DNA of 64,000 nt from an uncultured Victivallales bacterium. Its GTDB lineage: Bacteria; Verrucomicrobiota; Lentisphaeria; Victivallales; UBA1829. Position numbers and translations under genes: made by a program. How positions within the stretch are numbered: the first letter of the stretch is position 1; each line of letters begins with the position of its first letter. The DNA lies in contig CAKUDG010000010.1 of the NCBI GenBank assembly GCA_934644965.1, positions 1 to 64,000 on the forward strand, written 5' to 3'. Positions 27,791 to 37,420 of the stretch are shown here, piece after piece. The notes beneath the pieces are model-generated. The model searched no databases and was not told the DNA's origin. It saw only the letters and a program-made list of their open reading frames with translations.

Positions 27791-30700
27791 TCACTTTTCA
27801 GGCGGAGTCGCCGGAATGACGGGCGCGGACTCTTTCTTCTTCCCGCAAAAAAACTCCGTAATCCATTGGACGACGACAAAGACCGCAGGAATCATAAGCG
27901 TCCCGAAAATCACGGACACCACCATTCCTCCGAAGACCGCCGTCCCCAGCGAACGCCGGCTGACCGAACTTGCCCCGAAGGCCACCACCAGCGGATACGT
28001 TCCCAGAATAAAGGACACCGCAGTCATCAGAACCGCGCGGAAACGCAGATGCGCCGCAAATTCAGCCGATTCCACAATTCCCATTCCCTTTTCTCTCTGC
28101 TCCCGGGCGAATTCCACGATCAGAATCGCGGTTTTGCATGCAATCCCGAAAAGCAGGACGAAGCCCACCTGTGCATAGATGTTGTTGTCGATTCTGGTGA
28201 TCAGGAGCGAAATCAGCGCCCCGAACAAAGCCACCGGTACCGAAAGAATCACCGAAATCGGGAGCATCCAGCTTTCATACTGGGCCACCAGGAAGAGATA
28301 AATGAAAAGAAGCGCCAGGGCGAAGATCAGATAGATCTGTCCGCCGGCGAGTTTTTCCTGATAAGACATGTCCGTCCATTCAAAAGTCATTCCATCGGGG
28401 AGTTTTTCCCGGGCGATTCTTTCCATGGCATCCATTGCCTCTCCGGAACTGTGTCCGGGCGCGGGAGACCCCGTGATCTGCACGGAGGAAAGCATATTGT
28501 AACGGGAAAGATACTGGGGAACGAATTTCTGCCGTACACTCGCCAGTGTGCCGAGAGGAAGCATTTCTCCATAACGGTTCCGGATCTTGACCGCTGAAAT
28601 ATCCGAGATGTCGTCCCTTGCATCGGCCTTCGCCTGGACTTCCACCTTGTAGGACTTGCCGAATTTGTTGAAATCGTTGACATACGTATAGCCGAACAGT
28701 CCCTGAAGCGCGGCATTGACGGTATCGAGTTCCACGCCCATTTTCAATGCTTTTTCCCTGTCAATGTCCAGATAAACCTGCGGGAAGGTTGCGCGATACG
28801 TGGAAAAGACGCCCGAAAGCACCGGATCGCTGTTCGCTTCCGCGACAAGTTCATTGACAATCTCCTGCATCTGCGATGGCGTCATGCTTCCTGAAGGATC
28901 CTCCACGACGAAGGAAAATCCCCCCGTCGTCCCGATTCCCGGAATGGTGGGCACGCCGAAGGGCATGATGGCGGCTTCGGGAATGTCCTCCACGAGTTTC
29001 CTGAATTCGGCGATCACATCATTCTGCGTCTTTTTTCCCGGACGCTCGTTCCAGTCTTTCAGGACCACAATCCCAAGACCGCAGTTCGACGCACTGATCC
29101 CGTTGATGATGTTGAATCCGGCCACAGTCAAGTACTTGTCGACCGAATCGAGTTTCTGGAGTCTTTCATTGATTTTCTCCAGCACCTCTTCCGTGCGCGG
29201 CAGCGCCGCCGCGTCCGGAAGCTGGATATTGATGAAGAAGGCCCCCTGATCCTCTTCCGGCACAAATCCCGAAGGAAGAATCCCGAAGATCCGCCAGGAT
29301 GCAAAGAGAAGCCCGGCGACAATCAGAAGAACCACAAACGCCTTCCGCACAAGAAGACGCACAAGCACCATGTATCCTGCCGTAAATTTGTCGAAGAAGG
29401 CGTCGAAACAGCGGAAGAGGAAAAACTTCTTCCGCTTCTTCCCGGAGTTCTTCTTCAGCAGAACCGCACTCAAGGCCGGACTCAAAGTCAGGGCGTTCAC
29501 GGAGGAAATCAGCACCGCCACGGAAATGGTCACGCCGAACTGCCGGTACATCACGCCCGTGATGCCCGGAAGAAAGCAGACCGGAACGAACATCGCCAGA
29601 AGAACCGCCGTTGTTGCAATCACCGGCCCGGTCACCTGTTCCATGGATTTGATTGCGGCCGAACGCGGGTCCAGATCTTCCTCTTCCATCAGGCGGTTGA
29701 CGTTTTCGATCACCACAATGGCGTCATCCACCACGATCCCGATGGCGAGAATCAGGCCGAACAGCGTGATCAGATTGATGCTGTATCCCAGAACGGACAT
29801 CACCGCAAAGGTCCCGATCAGAGACACCGGAATCGCAATCGTGGGAACCAGAGTCGAGCGCCAGTCCTGAAGAAAAAGGAACGTCACGAGAACCACCAGG
29901 AGAACGGCCTCGATCAGGGTCTTGCGCACCTCGTCGATCGAAGAGACGATGAATCCGGTGGAATCATACTGAATCCGGTACTCCAGTCCCGGAGGAAAGA
30001 GTTCCTTTTTCAGATTTTCCATTTTCTCCAGAATCTGCCGTGCGATTTCGAGTCCGTTGGCGTCGTTCAACTGATAGACAGCCATCGCCGCCGCGGGCTG
30101 GCCGTTGGAAAGACAGATACTCGAATAATTTTCCGCACCGAGTTCCACTTCGGCAATGTCGTGAAGCCGGATGTTGGAACCGTCCGGAGAAGAACGGATC
30201 ACAATGTTCTTGAAATCCTCCACATCCTCCAGACGTCCCCGGGTGCTCACCGCAAGGCGGAACGCCTGATCCTTCCCCGCAGGAGAATCCCCCAGGGACC
30301 CCGCCGACACCTGAACATTCTGCGCACGGATCGCCGCCGTGACATCCCCGACAGTCAGCTTCAATGCCGCCAGCTTGTCCGGATCCAGCCATACGCGCAT
30401 GGCGAAAGTCATCTCTCCGAACTGTACCACATCCCCCACTCCGGGTATTCGCGCAAGCTGGTCCTTCACATAGATGGAAAGAAAATTGCTGAGCGCCAGA
30501 GCATCCATGCTGCCGTCGGGAGAATACAGGCTCAGGACCATCAGCATGTTGGCGGATTTTTCCTTGACCGTCACTCCCTGGCGTTGGACTTCCTCCGGAA
30601 GCTGCGCCGTCGCCCAGTTGACACGGTTCTGAGTGTTCACGGTGTTCTGATCACCATCCGTCCCGATGTCGAACGTCACATTGATCACGGCCGACCCGTT

Positions 30701-30955
30701 GTCCGCGGCGGAAGACGACATATACAGCATCTTCTTCACCCCGTTGACTTTCGATTCTATCGGCTGAATCACCGTATCCATGACCGTCTGCGCATCCGCC
30801 CCCGGATAATTCGCGCTGATCGAAATCAGCGAGGGCGAAATATTCGGATACTGAGTCACCGGCAAGGTCAGAAGCGCAATTCCCCCCGCCAGCAGAAACA
30901 GAATCGAAATGACAAATGCAAAACGCGGGTGGTCAATAAAAAACCTGCTGATCAT
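27791..30955 (-). CDS. RND-family efflux transporter (AcrB/MexB type, HAE1)
   Basis: 1054 residues, the normal size of inner-membrane RND drug pumps driven by protons. Twelve-helix layout: N-terminal helix (RFAFVISILFLLAGGIALL), two large periplasmic loops, and helix 4 GIVVDDAIVVIENV with the paired Asp (about 405-406) needed for proton relay. The periplasmic LPVTQYPNISP start matches AcrB. Its ATG overlaps the stop of the adaptor gene (ATGA), so both are made together. No outer-membrane channel gene is adjacent; the pump must use one encoded elsewhere. Confidence 0.94.
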   Translation of the reverse strand: MISRFFIDHPRFAFVISILFLLAGGIALLTLPVTQYPNISPSLISISANYPGADAQTVMDTVIQPIESKVNGVKKMLYMSSSAADNGSAVINVTFDIGTDGDQNTVNTQNRVNWATAQLPEEVQRQGVTVKEKSANMLMVLSLYSPDGSMDALALSNFLSIYVKDQLARIPGVGDVVQFGEMTFAMRVWLDPDKLAALKLTVGDVTAAIRAQNVQVSAGSLGDSPAGKDQAFRLAVSTRGRLEDVEDFKNIVIRSSPDGSNIRLHDIAEVELGAENYSSICLSNGQPAAAMAVYQLNDANGLEIARQILEKMENLKKELFPPGLEYRIQYDSTGFIVSSIDEVRKTLIEAVLLVVLVTFLFLQDWRSTLVPTIAIPVSLIGTFAVMSVLGYSINLITLFGLILAIGIVVDDAIVVIENVNRLMEEEDLDPRSAAIKSMEQVTGPVIATTAVLLAMFVPVCFLPGITGVMYRQFGVTISVAVLISSVNALTLSPALSAVLLKKNSGKKRKKFFLFRCFDAFFDKFTAGYMVLVRLLVRKAFVVLLIVAGLLFASWRIFGILPSGFVPEEDQGAFFINIQLPDAAALPRTEEVLEKINERLQKLDSVDKYLTVAGFNIINGISASNCGLGIVVLKDWNERPGKKTQNDVIAEFRKLVEDIPEAAIMPFGVPTIPGIGTTGGFSFVVEDPSGSMTPSQMQEIVNELVAEANSDPVLSGVFSTYRATFPQVYLDIDREKALKMGVELDTVNAALQGLFGYTYVNDFNKFGKSYKVEVQAKADARDDISDISAVKIRNRYGEMLPLGTLASVRQKFVPQYLSRYNMLSSVQITGSPAPGHSSGEAMDAMERIAREKLPDGMTFEWTDMSYQEKLAGGQIYLIFALALLFIYLFLVAQYESWMLPISVILSVPVALFGALISLLITRIDNNIYAQVGFVLLFGIACKTAILIVEFAREQREKGMGIVESAEFAAHLRFRAVLMTAVSFILGTYPLVVAFGASSVSRRSLGTAVFGGMVVSVIFGTLMIPAVFVVVQWITEFFCGKKKESAPVIPATPPEK

Positions 30956-32196
30956 GGTTTGGACTCCACCTTCCCCGTATTTCTGTTCTGTCCGGCAGAC
31001 TGCTGCTCAGGGACGGCTCCGCCTCCATCCGTGCCGACCTTCCCCGCGGCTGCAGGGTCACGGCCTTCCACGGTGAATCGGCACTCCATCCCGGGCCGGA
31101 CTTTCTGCAGCCCCGCCACAATCACGAGTTCTCCGGGGTTCAGGCCTTCTTTCACCTGAATCCGGCCGTCCTGCTTCCCGCCGGTCTTGATATAGCGCCG
31201 TTCCACGATCCCGGTGTCCCCTTCAGGACGGACGATCAGCATCACATAGGATCCGGCAACGTCATTCGTCACTGCCGATTCCCGGACCATGACAAATTTC
31301 TGCGGTTCTGAAACCTGTATTTTCACCTTCACATACAAACCAGGCATGAGACGACGGTCCGGATCATCGAAACGGGCCTGAAGCTTCAGAGTCCCTGTCG
31401 TCGGATTGATCCTGTTGTCCCATGCGGAAAGAGAGCCCTTCAGGGGAATTTTACGCCCCGTCTGGTCAAAGATCTCCACAGGGACTTCCGTCCTCTTCCT
31501 CCCGCTCTTCAGATAGTCGTTCAGACGAAGAAGATCCATTTCCGAAATTTCAAAATTCACCTTCGCCTGACCGGATTTCTCGATCGTCGCCAATTTCTCG
31601 CTCTGGGATCCAACCAGATTCCCCGTACTGTAGGTCTTGAATCCCACCCAGCCGTCAAACGGCGCCACAATCCGGGTATATCCCAGATTCAGTTCGGCCA
31701 GTTTCAGATCCGCTTCCGCAGAATGAACGGCAGCGTCTGCCTCCAGTTTCGCAGCCTCCGCCAGATCATATTCCTTCTGCGCCACTGCATTCTTTTCCAG
31801 AAGAAGCTTCTGGCGCTGATACTCCAGTGTTGCATTCTTCTGATCCGCCTGCGCCTGCTCCAGCTGCCCTTTCGCCTTCCGGACTCCGGCTTCATATTCG
31901 GCGGGATCAATGGTAAAGAGAACTGTCCCTTTTTTGACAAAACTCCCTTCCTTGAAATCCCCGGATGTCAGAAAACCGGAAACCCGTGCCACCAGATCCA
32001 CGCTGTCTTCGGATTTCACTTCTCCTATTTCCGTCGCAGTCACAGTGTAATCCTGCTCCGACGCCACGGCGGCTACCACCGAAGGCAGAGTCTTCCCCTG
32101 CGGAACGGCAGATTCCCCCTTTCTCCCGTCACAAGCGGATGAAAATAAAAGAATACATAAGGCGGCACACAAAAAAACTTTCCCTGGTATCGACAT
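30952..32196 (-). CDS. RND efflux periplasmic adaptor lipoprotein (AcrA/MexA type)
   Basis: 414 residues. Lipoprotein signal peptide ending CILLFSSAC anchors it to the inner membrane. Then lipoyl half-motif (VDLVARVSGFLTSGDFKEGS), a coiled-coil hairpin (about 100-170, EAGVRKAKGQLEQAQADQK), second lipoyl half (GYTRIVAPFDGWVG), beta-barrel and membrane-proximal domains. It links the RND pump to an outer-membrane channel. The C-terminal 30 residues are Gly/Ala/Gln-rich. ATG 32196 has AGGGGA about 4 nt upstream. First gene of the two-gene pump operon; no TetR-type regulator is visible. Confidence 0.92.
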   Translation of the reverse strand: MSIPGKVFLCAALCILLFSSACDGRKGESAVPQGKTLPSVVAAVASEQDYTVTATEIGEVKSEDSVDLVARVSGFLTSGDFKEGSFVKKGTVLFTIDPAEYEAGVRKAKGQLEQAQADQKNATLEYQRQKLLLEKNAVAQKEYDLAEAAKLEADAAVHSAEADLKLAELNLGYTRIVAPFDGWVGFKTYSTGNLVGSQSEKLATIEKSGQAKVNFEISEMDLLRLNDYLKSGRKRTEVPVEIFDQTGRKIPLKGSLSAWDNRINPTTGTLKLQARFDDPDRRLMPGLYVKVKIQVSEPQKFVMVRESAVTNDVAGSYVMLIVRPEGDTGIVERRYIKTGGKQDGRIQVKEGLNPGELVIVAGLQKVRPGMECRFTVEGRDPAAAGKVGTDGGGAVPEQQSAGQNRNTGKVESKP

Positions 32197-32476
32197 CGTT
32201 CCCCTGTCCCATATTCGCTGTTTCAAGTCAAAAAAATCAGAATCGATAAATATAACACAAATAAAGAGTTTTTACAAATCCGGACAAAAGTCTTTTTTCC
32301 CCCTCCGGCCTCCGATTTCAGAAAAGCGCTTTGCCTGTCATGAAAGAGATCCGCCTCCTTTTTTCCCTCATCGCGGATCCTGGTTTCTCAAGTCTGATGC
32401 CGTTCCCATCCATTACGTCTCTTGTGCTTCGTTGCCTGTCGATTCCGGGATTGTCACATCCGGCGGAGGGGAAATT

Positions 32477-32635
32477 TCAGTTCCTCAGCTGGCCGCCGTA
32501 GGGATCCCGTTCCCAGTTTGCAGGCGTGTTGAAGGGTTTCGGATTCACGCCGGAGCGTTCCTGAGGCGTCATGCAGGAACAGCACGCCACAAGACACCCG
32601 GAAACAAGCAGCAGAAGCAGAAAAAAACGAATCAT
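32477..32635 (-). CDS. 52-aa lipoprotein with an NPKPFNTPANWE motif
   Basis: A very small lipoprotein: MIRFF, a Leu/Val core, then CLVACCSC with several candidate lipidation cysteines, and a mature part of only about 30 residues with RSGVNPKPFNTPANWERDPYGG. The Asn-Pro/Trp-Glu pattern looks conserved-type and not random, but no named family was recognised. GGAAGG lies 9 nt before ATG 32635; the much longer open frame upstream is an artefact. It is the last gene downstream of the membrane coiled-coil gene and the 35-aa gene on the same strand, but a terminator at 32738-32776 stands in between, so it may have its own promoter or depend on read-through. Confidence 0.75.
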   Translation of the reverse strand: MIRFFLLLLLVSGCLVACCSCMTPQERSGVNPKPFNTPANWERDPYGGQLRN

Positions 32636-32737
32636 GGGGTAAAACCTTCCTTTCCCGTTTTTTCTCCGGGGAAACCTTCCCCGGACTTTTTCTTTCTGAA
32701 ACAACAGTCTGTCGTAAAACACAGTGAAATATAAAAC

Positions 32738-32776
32738 AAAAAAGCACGGCCCATGATCTTGCGCCATGAACCGTGC
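32738..32776 (-). terminator. Intrinsic terminator after the 35-aa gene
   Basis: On the minus strand GCACGG, two unpaired T, CATG, then an 8-11 nt loop, CATG, two unpaired G, CCGTGC and six T. Lies 48 bp past the stop of the 35-aa gene and about 100 bp before the 52-aa lipoprotein start. Confidence 0.85.
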
Positions 32777-32823
32777 GGAACTTCCCGGACCTGCATCAGG
32801 GGGAAATGGAATCAGACATTTTC

Positions 32824-32931
32824 TTAAAACATGCCGTATGTCTGCATTTCCATAAACTGCATGCACAAAGTGGCAATCAGCAGAATCAGCGCAAAGGCGG
32901 CTGTCACAGTGAAAATTGATGAAGAATACAT
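32824..32931 (-). CDS. 35-aa single-pass membrane peptide
   Basis: Translation gives MYSSSIFTVTAAFALILLI and then ATLCMQFMEMQTYGMF: one hydrophobic helix (about 6-25) with a Met-rich tail. AAGGAGG precedes ATG 32931 with a 9-nt spacer, an excellent ribosome-binding site. It lies 61 bp downstream of the coiled-coil protein gene and is closed by a strong terminator, so it is most simply the second gene of that transcript. No family is known to me; the case for it being real rests on the ribosome-binding site, the clean helix and its position. Confidence 0.68.
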   Translation of the reverse strand: MYSSSIFTVTAAFALILLIATLCMQFMEMQTYGMF

Positions 32932-32992
32932 CTTGGAAAATCCTCCTTGGTCTCGTCCCGGATAATTGAATGTCTGCGGCAGATAATAATGG

Positions 32993-34435
32993 TCATTCCT
33001 CAATCAGAATGTCATCCAGAAAGGTTTCTTCTTCTCCCGCTGAGTCAGAACTGTCATCCATCACCTCGTCAACGACTTCCTCCTCCATGGGAGCGGCATT
33101 CTCTTCCGCTGCAGCCGGGGCGGCTTCTTCATTGGTGCTGAGAATCAGATCGGCTGCGGCTTTCTTCGCATCCATTTCAGCTTTCTTTTTGGCCGCTATC
33201 ATGGCAAGATCCTCTTCAGAGAAATAGACCGTGTCGCCAACCTGGGGATAGACCACCGGCTTCGGAAGCGGAAGAAGATTCGCCACTGCGCCGTAATCAC
33301 TGACTTTCACAATCTGAACCTTCCCCGCAAATGTGGCTTCCGGGCTCGCAAGGTCACGGGCAACGGTCATGATTTCTCCGTCGGGAAGCGGAGCGTCTAT
33401 CTTCTGCTCAAAGCCCTTGCCGATCTTTTGGACAATCTGATTCTTGGATCCAATGTCCAGCGTGATGAAACCATATTTCTTGTCCACATAAATGACTTTC
33501 CCCTGAATGTACTTGATGACGTCTTCCTTCGCAACGGTCTTCACTTCTTCAGGAGCCACATTCGTATCCGGATTGATGATCTTCGTCAGACGGGTCACTT
33601 CCGAATTCAGTTTCTCAATCTTCGCGAGCTGGGTCTTCAGCTCCGCGTTTTTCTTTTCATTTTCGGATTTGAGAGAAGCCGTCAGTTTCTTTTCGTCTTC
33701 AAAATCCTGTTTCACTTTGACGAAATTGTCGCGATAGCTTTCCACGTTGGCAACGGTTCTCTTCAGATTGTCCGCATAATCATCCCCGTCCAGAGAAGGA
33801 TTTTCAATTTCAAGGACGTCGGTCACTTTCTTCACATGATCGGCCAGTGCAATATTCCGGTCGTTGATCGCTCCGACTCTGCGGGAAACCTTGTTCATGG
33901 AATTCTTATACTGTTCATTGTCTTTCAGATCCTGAACGGTGATGGGCTCTTCAATCTGTTCGCTGAGGGCCACAATCTGCTCCAGAACTCCATTGTTCCG
34001 GGTCTGCACTGAAAGGACCCGTTCCTTGATCGCAGCCTGGCGGTCGGAACTCGCGGCTACCTTCTTCAGCTCGACGGAATCCGTTTCATCCGCAACTTCA
34101 AGTGTGGAGGCGACTTCACTCAGGGTATCGGCCAGAGCACTCCTCTGGGCGATAATCCGTTTGGCTTCCGCATCCAGTTTGGCAACCAGTTTATTCGTCG
34201 CATCAGCGTTATAGACCTTGTGGTCAAGTTTGGCGGTTGTGAGCTCGGAGGAAAGATTCGTCCCGGACCGGGATTCATCGTCAATCGTTTTGGCGGTGCT
34301 GACAATCGCATGGGACATTGTTTTCCAACCCTGAACCAGCTGTTCCCGTTTGTTGAACAGCATGCAGCCGAAAATCACAACGACGATCGCTGTCACCAGT
34401 ATCAGAATGTTTATGACCCTGTTTGCAATGCCCAT
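32993..34435 (-). CDS. Membrane-anchored coiled-coil protein with C-terminal beta domain
   Basis: 480 residues. One N-terminal membrane helix (about 5-27, NILILVTAIVVVIFGCMLF), then a long periplasmic or cytoplasmic coiled coil (about 30-300) with strong Lys/Glu heptads. A beta domain follows (about 305-410: GKVIYVDKKYGFITLDIGSK, VQIVKVSDYGAVANLL, VYPQVGDTVYF), similar in pattern to FlgT-C/MreC-like beta barrels that carry glycine at turn positions. The tail is Ala/Glu/Asp-rich and acidic. GGAG lies 7 nt before ATG 34435. No named family is recognised; the architecture suggests an envelope scaffold. Followed by the 35-aa membrane peptide and a 52-aa lipoprotein. Confidence 0.78.
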   Translation of the reverse strand: MGIANRVINILILVTAIVVVIFGCMLFNKREQLVQGWKTMSHAIVSTAKTIDDESRSGTNLSSELTTAKLDHKVYNADATNKLVAKLDAEAKRIIAQRSALADTLSEVASTLEVADETDSVELKKVAASSDRQAAIKERVLSVQTRNNGVLEQIVALSEQIEEPITVQDLKDNEQYKNSMNKVSRRVGAINDRNIALADHVKKVTDVLEIENPSLDGDDYADNLKRTVANVESYRDNFVKVKQDFEDEKKLTASLKSENEKKNAELKTQLAKIEKLNSEVTRLTKIINPDTNVAPEEVKTVAKEDVIKYIQGKVIYVDKKYGFITLDIGSKNQIVQKIGKGFEQKIDAPLPDGEIMTVARDLASPEATFAGKVQIVKVSDYGAVANLLPLPKPVVYPQVGDTVYFSEEDLAMIAAKKKAEMDAKKAAADLILSTNEEAAPAAAEENAAPMEEEVVDEVMDDSSDSAGEEETFLDDILIEE

Positions 34436-34511
34436 CCTTCATCTCCCTGTTCTTAAAAATTTTCTATCGTCTATGTTCAAATCTCACATGGTAACCCCGA
34501 ATCAATGGCGT

Positions 34512-34540
34512 AAACTACAATATCTTTCATGCCATGTCAA
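34512..34540 (-). promoter_or_regulatory. Probable promoter of the coiled-coil operon
   Basis: Minus strand: TTGACA, 17-nt spacer, TAGTTT. Consensus -35 and ideal spacing with a weak -10; about 77 bp upstream of ATG 34435. Confidence 0.5.
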
Positions 34541-34591
34541 ATATCTTACAGCGTTTTTTACTGAAATATCCGGAAAATATCTGATTTTTTT

Positions 34592-35164
34592 TCACCCTCG
34601 GGCCTGTTCCAGAAACAGGAAACGTGCCGGCCCCAGTTTTTTCAGCGCCTTCAAAGTCCAAGGAAACGCAAAAGGACGGAGTCCGTCCCTGCAGTTCTCC
34701 GGAAGCTCCCAGATCAGGACCGAATCCGATGCCCAGTTCCGGAACGCCTCATCCTCCGTCAGCGCAGAAAGCAGATCCACGGACTCCTCATACGGCGGAT
34801 CCGCAAAAATGTATGCCGGACGGACCTCCGCGGCCAGACGTCCGGACAGAGCAGGAAGAGAACCGTGTAAAATCCGGAAATCCGTCTCCACTCCCAGCCG
34901 ACGCACTTTCTCCGCATTCCGCCCGAGCGTCTTCAATGAGGCGGAGGAGGAATCCACAAACAGAACAACGGATGCCCCGCGGCTCGCCGCTTCAAGCCCG
35001 ACCGTCCCGACTCCGGCAAAAAGATCGGCAAAAACCACTCCCGAAAGATCTCCAAGGCTGTCAAACAGCGCCTTCCTCGCCCGCACCGATGTGGGACGGA
35101 CTCCATCCCATGCCGGAGAATGCAGCGTCACTCCACGTGCCTTTCCCGATACAATTTCCATCAT
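34592..35164 (-). CDS. rsmD: 16S rRNA (guanine966-N2)-methyltransferase, RsmD family
   Basis: 190-residue class I SAM methyltransferase. VSGKARGVTLHSP and RPTSVRARKALFDSLG are the RsmD N-terminal hallmarks; ADLFAGVGTVGLEAASRGA is the SAM motif I; FADPPYEES is the catalytic DPPY motif IV. It methylates G966 (E. coli numbering) of 16S rRNA in the 30S particle. Two adjacent ATGs (35164, 35161) have no strong ribosome-binding site, so the start is uncertain by one residue; the frame upstream to 35239 lacks family similarity. Confidence 0.9.
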   Translation of the reverse strand: MMEIVSGKARGVTLHSPAWDGVRPTSVRARKALFDSLGDLSGVVFADLFAGVGTVGLEAASRGASVVLFVDSSSASLKTLGRNAEKVRRLGVETDFRILHGSLPALSGRLAAEVRPAYIFADPPYEESVDLLSALTEDEAFRNWASDSVLIWELPENCRDGLRPFAFPWTLKALKKLGPARFLFLEQARG

Positions 35165-35631
35165 AGTCTTTTCTTCTGCCCTGCACTGCTTTTGGATTCT
35201 GTTTGTCTCAGCTTTTCTTTCCTCTGCCGGAGGAAGCACAGGAAAAAAACGAAGGAGAACGGCATTTCCTCCTCCGCCGTATTCCCGCCCCTGCTGCTCC
35301 TTAGCCCGGCAGAACGACTCTCAGTACATCTCCCGTCACGGCTTCCGCGTCTTTCTCACGGAAAAGGGTCTTGGGAAAAAGAATGTTTGCTGAACTGACA
35401 TGAATGAATGAAAACATTGTGAGCATCTTCCTATCCGCTCAAAAACCAAGATGCCTGAGCTCGAGAGGGGAAATACATGCTCCGTTCATCCACCTCACCG
35501 CGGCGGAACCAATGCCGTTGACAGACATTCTTCAGCCATCTTCAGCCATCTTCAGCCATTGGCTCCATCTTTTCTTCAGGATGCTTCTCTTCTGCCTCAG
35601 GAACATCAAGCCAATGCCCCGGCACCAGGAG
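35165..35631. other. Intergenic region with a 10-bp triplet repeat at 35531-35560
   Basis: No gene recognised. Contains three perfect tandem copies of TTCAGCCATC (last base varied). The region lies between the guaA stop and the rsmD start on the minus strand; no clear promoter was seen. Confidence 0.55.
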
Positions 35632-37176
35632 TCACTCCCACTCAATGGTTCCGGGCGGTTTTGATGTAAGATCGTATACCACGCGGTTCACACCGTTCAC
35701 CTCATTGATGATCCGGGAGGAAATCCGTTCCATGAGGTCGTACGGGAGTCTCACCCAGTCCGCAGTCATTCCATCCCGGCTTTCCACGGCCCGGAGGGCG
35801 ATGACATTCTCATAAGTGCGTTCATCCCCCATCACGCCCACCGTCTTCACGGGAATAAAGACGCCGAATGCCTGCCAGATCTGATAGTAGAGTCCGGCCT
35901 TCTTCATTTCATCGACTATGATTTCATCAGCGTTCCGGAGAATCTCCAGATCCTCCCTGTTGACGGCCCCAAGCATCCTCACCGCCAGCCCCGGCCCGGG
36001 GAACGGCTGACGCATCACCATTTCCTCCGGAAGCCCCAGCTTGCGCCCGACTTCCCGGACTTCATCCTTGAACAGACGGCTCAGAGGTTCAATCAACTTG
36101 AATTTCATCTTCTCTGGAAGTCCGCCGACGTTGTGATGGCTTTTGATCATGGAACTCGGATTGCCGTCAATCGGAATGCTTTCGATCACGTCCGGATAAG
36201 TGGTGCCCTGTGCCAGAAATTCCACATCGGGAATCTCCGCCGCGGCTTCATCAAAGACTTCAATGAATTCGCGCCCGATGATTTTGCGTTTCTCTTCCGG
36301 TTCCCGGACTCCGGCAAGACGATCCAGAAAACGGTCGGTCGCATCCACATATTTCAGCGGAATCCCGAATACACCGCCGAAAAGCTCCTTCACCCGTTCC
36401 GCCTCTCCTTTCCGGAGAACTCCGTTGTTCACAAAAATACAGGTCAGGCGATTTCCCACAGCTTTATGAATCAGAGCAGCCGCCACGGAGGAGTCCACTC
36501 CTCCGCTGAGACCGAGAATCACATGAGAATCCCCGACCGTCTCGCGGATTTCCCGGCAGCTGCGCTGAATGAACGATTCCATGGTCCATTCTCCGCTGCA
36601 TCCGCAGACAGTCCGGCAGAAATTCCGGAGAACCAGCCCTCCCAGAGGAGTGTGTACCACTTCCGGGTGAAACTGAATCCCGTAAATGCGTTTCGCCGGA
36701 TTCTGGACCGCGGCATACTCCGTATTTTCCGTCCGGGCGAATGCGGAAAAGCCTTCCGGAAGACGCGTCACCTTGTCTCCGTGGGACATCCAGACCTGAG
36801 TCTCCTCCGGGAGTTCCGCAAACAGCGGTGAATCGCCGAAAATTCTGAGCTGCGCCTTACCGTATTCGCGGGCCTTGCCGCGAGTCACTTCCCCTCCCAG
36901 CGTCCGGACCGTGAGCTGGAGTCCGTAGCAGATTCCGAGCACAGGAATTCCCAGTTCAAAGATCCGGGGATCGCAGAGCGGCGCATTCTCCTGATAGACA
37001 CTGGCGGGCCCGCCGCTCAGAATAATCCCCGCGGGAGATTCCGCACGGATCTCCTCCGCAGTCATGCGGTAGGGAACTATTTTGCTGAACACGTTGACTT
37101 CTCGGATGCGGCGCGCAATCAGCTGGCTGTACTGGGATCCGAAATCCAGAACCAGGATGGTTTCATTTCTGCTCAT
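35632..37176 (-). CDS. guaA: GMP synthase (glutamine-hydrolysing)
   Basis: 514 residues, full-length fusion of class I glutamine amidotransferase and ATP-pyrophosphatase. GATase: VLGICYGLQLT with nucleophile Cys83 and the QFHPEVVHTP His/Glu. ATP-PPase: LGLSGGVDSSVAA; C-terminal dimerisation domain ends VYDLTSKPPGTIEWE as in all GuaA. Converts XMP to GMP in the cytoplasm. ATG 37176 has a weak ribosome-binding site but matches the family start (ILVLDFGSQYSQLIARRIRE). Monocistronic as far as seen. Confidence 0.97.
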   Translation of the reverse strand: MSRNETILVLDFGSQYSQLIARRIREVNVFSKIVPYRMTAEEIRAESPAGIILSGGPASVYQENAPLCDPRIFELGIPVLGICYGLQLTVRTLGGEVTRGKAREYGKAQLRIFGDSPLFAELPEETQVWMSHGDKVTRLPEGFSAFARTENTEYAAVQNPAKRIYGIQFHPEVVHTPLGGLVLRNFCRTVCGCSGEWTMESFIQRSCREIRETVGDSHVILGLSGGVDSSVAAALIHKAVGNRLTCIFVNNGVLRKGEAERVKELFGGVFGIPLKYVDATDRFLDRLAGVREPEEKRKIIGREFIEVFDEAAAEIPDVEFLAQGTTYPDVIESIPIDGNPSSMIKSHHNVGGLPEKMKFKLIEPLSRLFKDEVREVGRKLGLPEEMVMRQPFPGPGLAVRMLGAVNREDLEILRNADEIIVDEMKKAGLYYQIWQAFGVFIPVKTVGVMGDERTYENVIALRAVESRDGMTADWVRLPYDLMERISSRIINEVNGVNRVVYDLTSKPPGTIEWE

Positions 37177-37420
37177 TCTTTATTACACTCTCGATCTGTT
37201 CTTTTTCTTCCGGCCATTCGTCGGCGCAGCGTGGGGAAGCGCCGGTCCGGGAGGAGGACTCCTAAAGAAACCGCCGGATTCAGGACTTTCTCCGGTAAGG
37301 AATTCCTTGATGATTCAATTTTCTAATTTTTCTGATCTATATAATAGAACTCCCGACTCCTCTTTTTTCCAGTCCATGGAAGAACTTTGATGAAATTATT
37401 TGGAAAAAGAGAAGATGCGC

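Noticed and set aside
25940..28597. 885-codon plus-strand open frame across glnS and the RND gene
   Set aside because: It is antisense to two clear genes, has no family similarity and crosses their intergenic gap; a by-product of codon bias.
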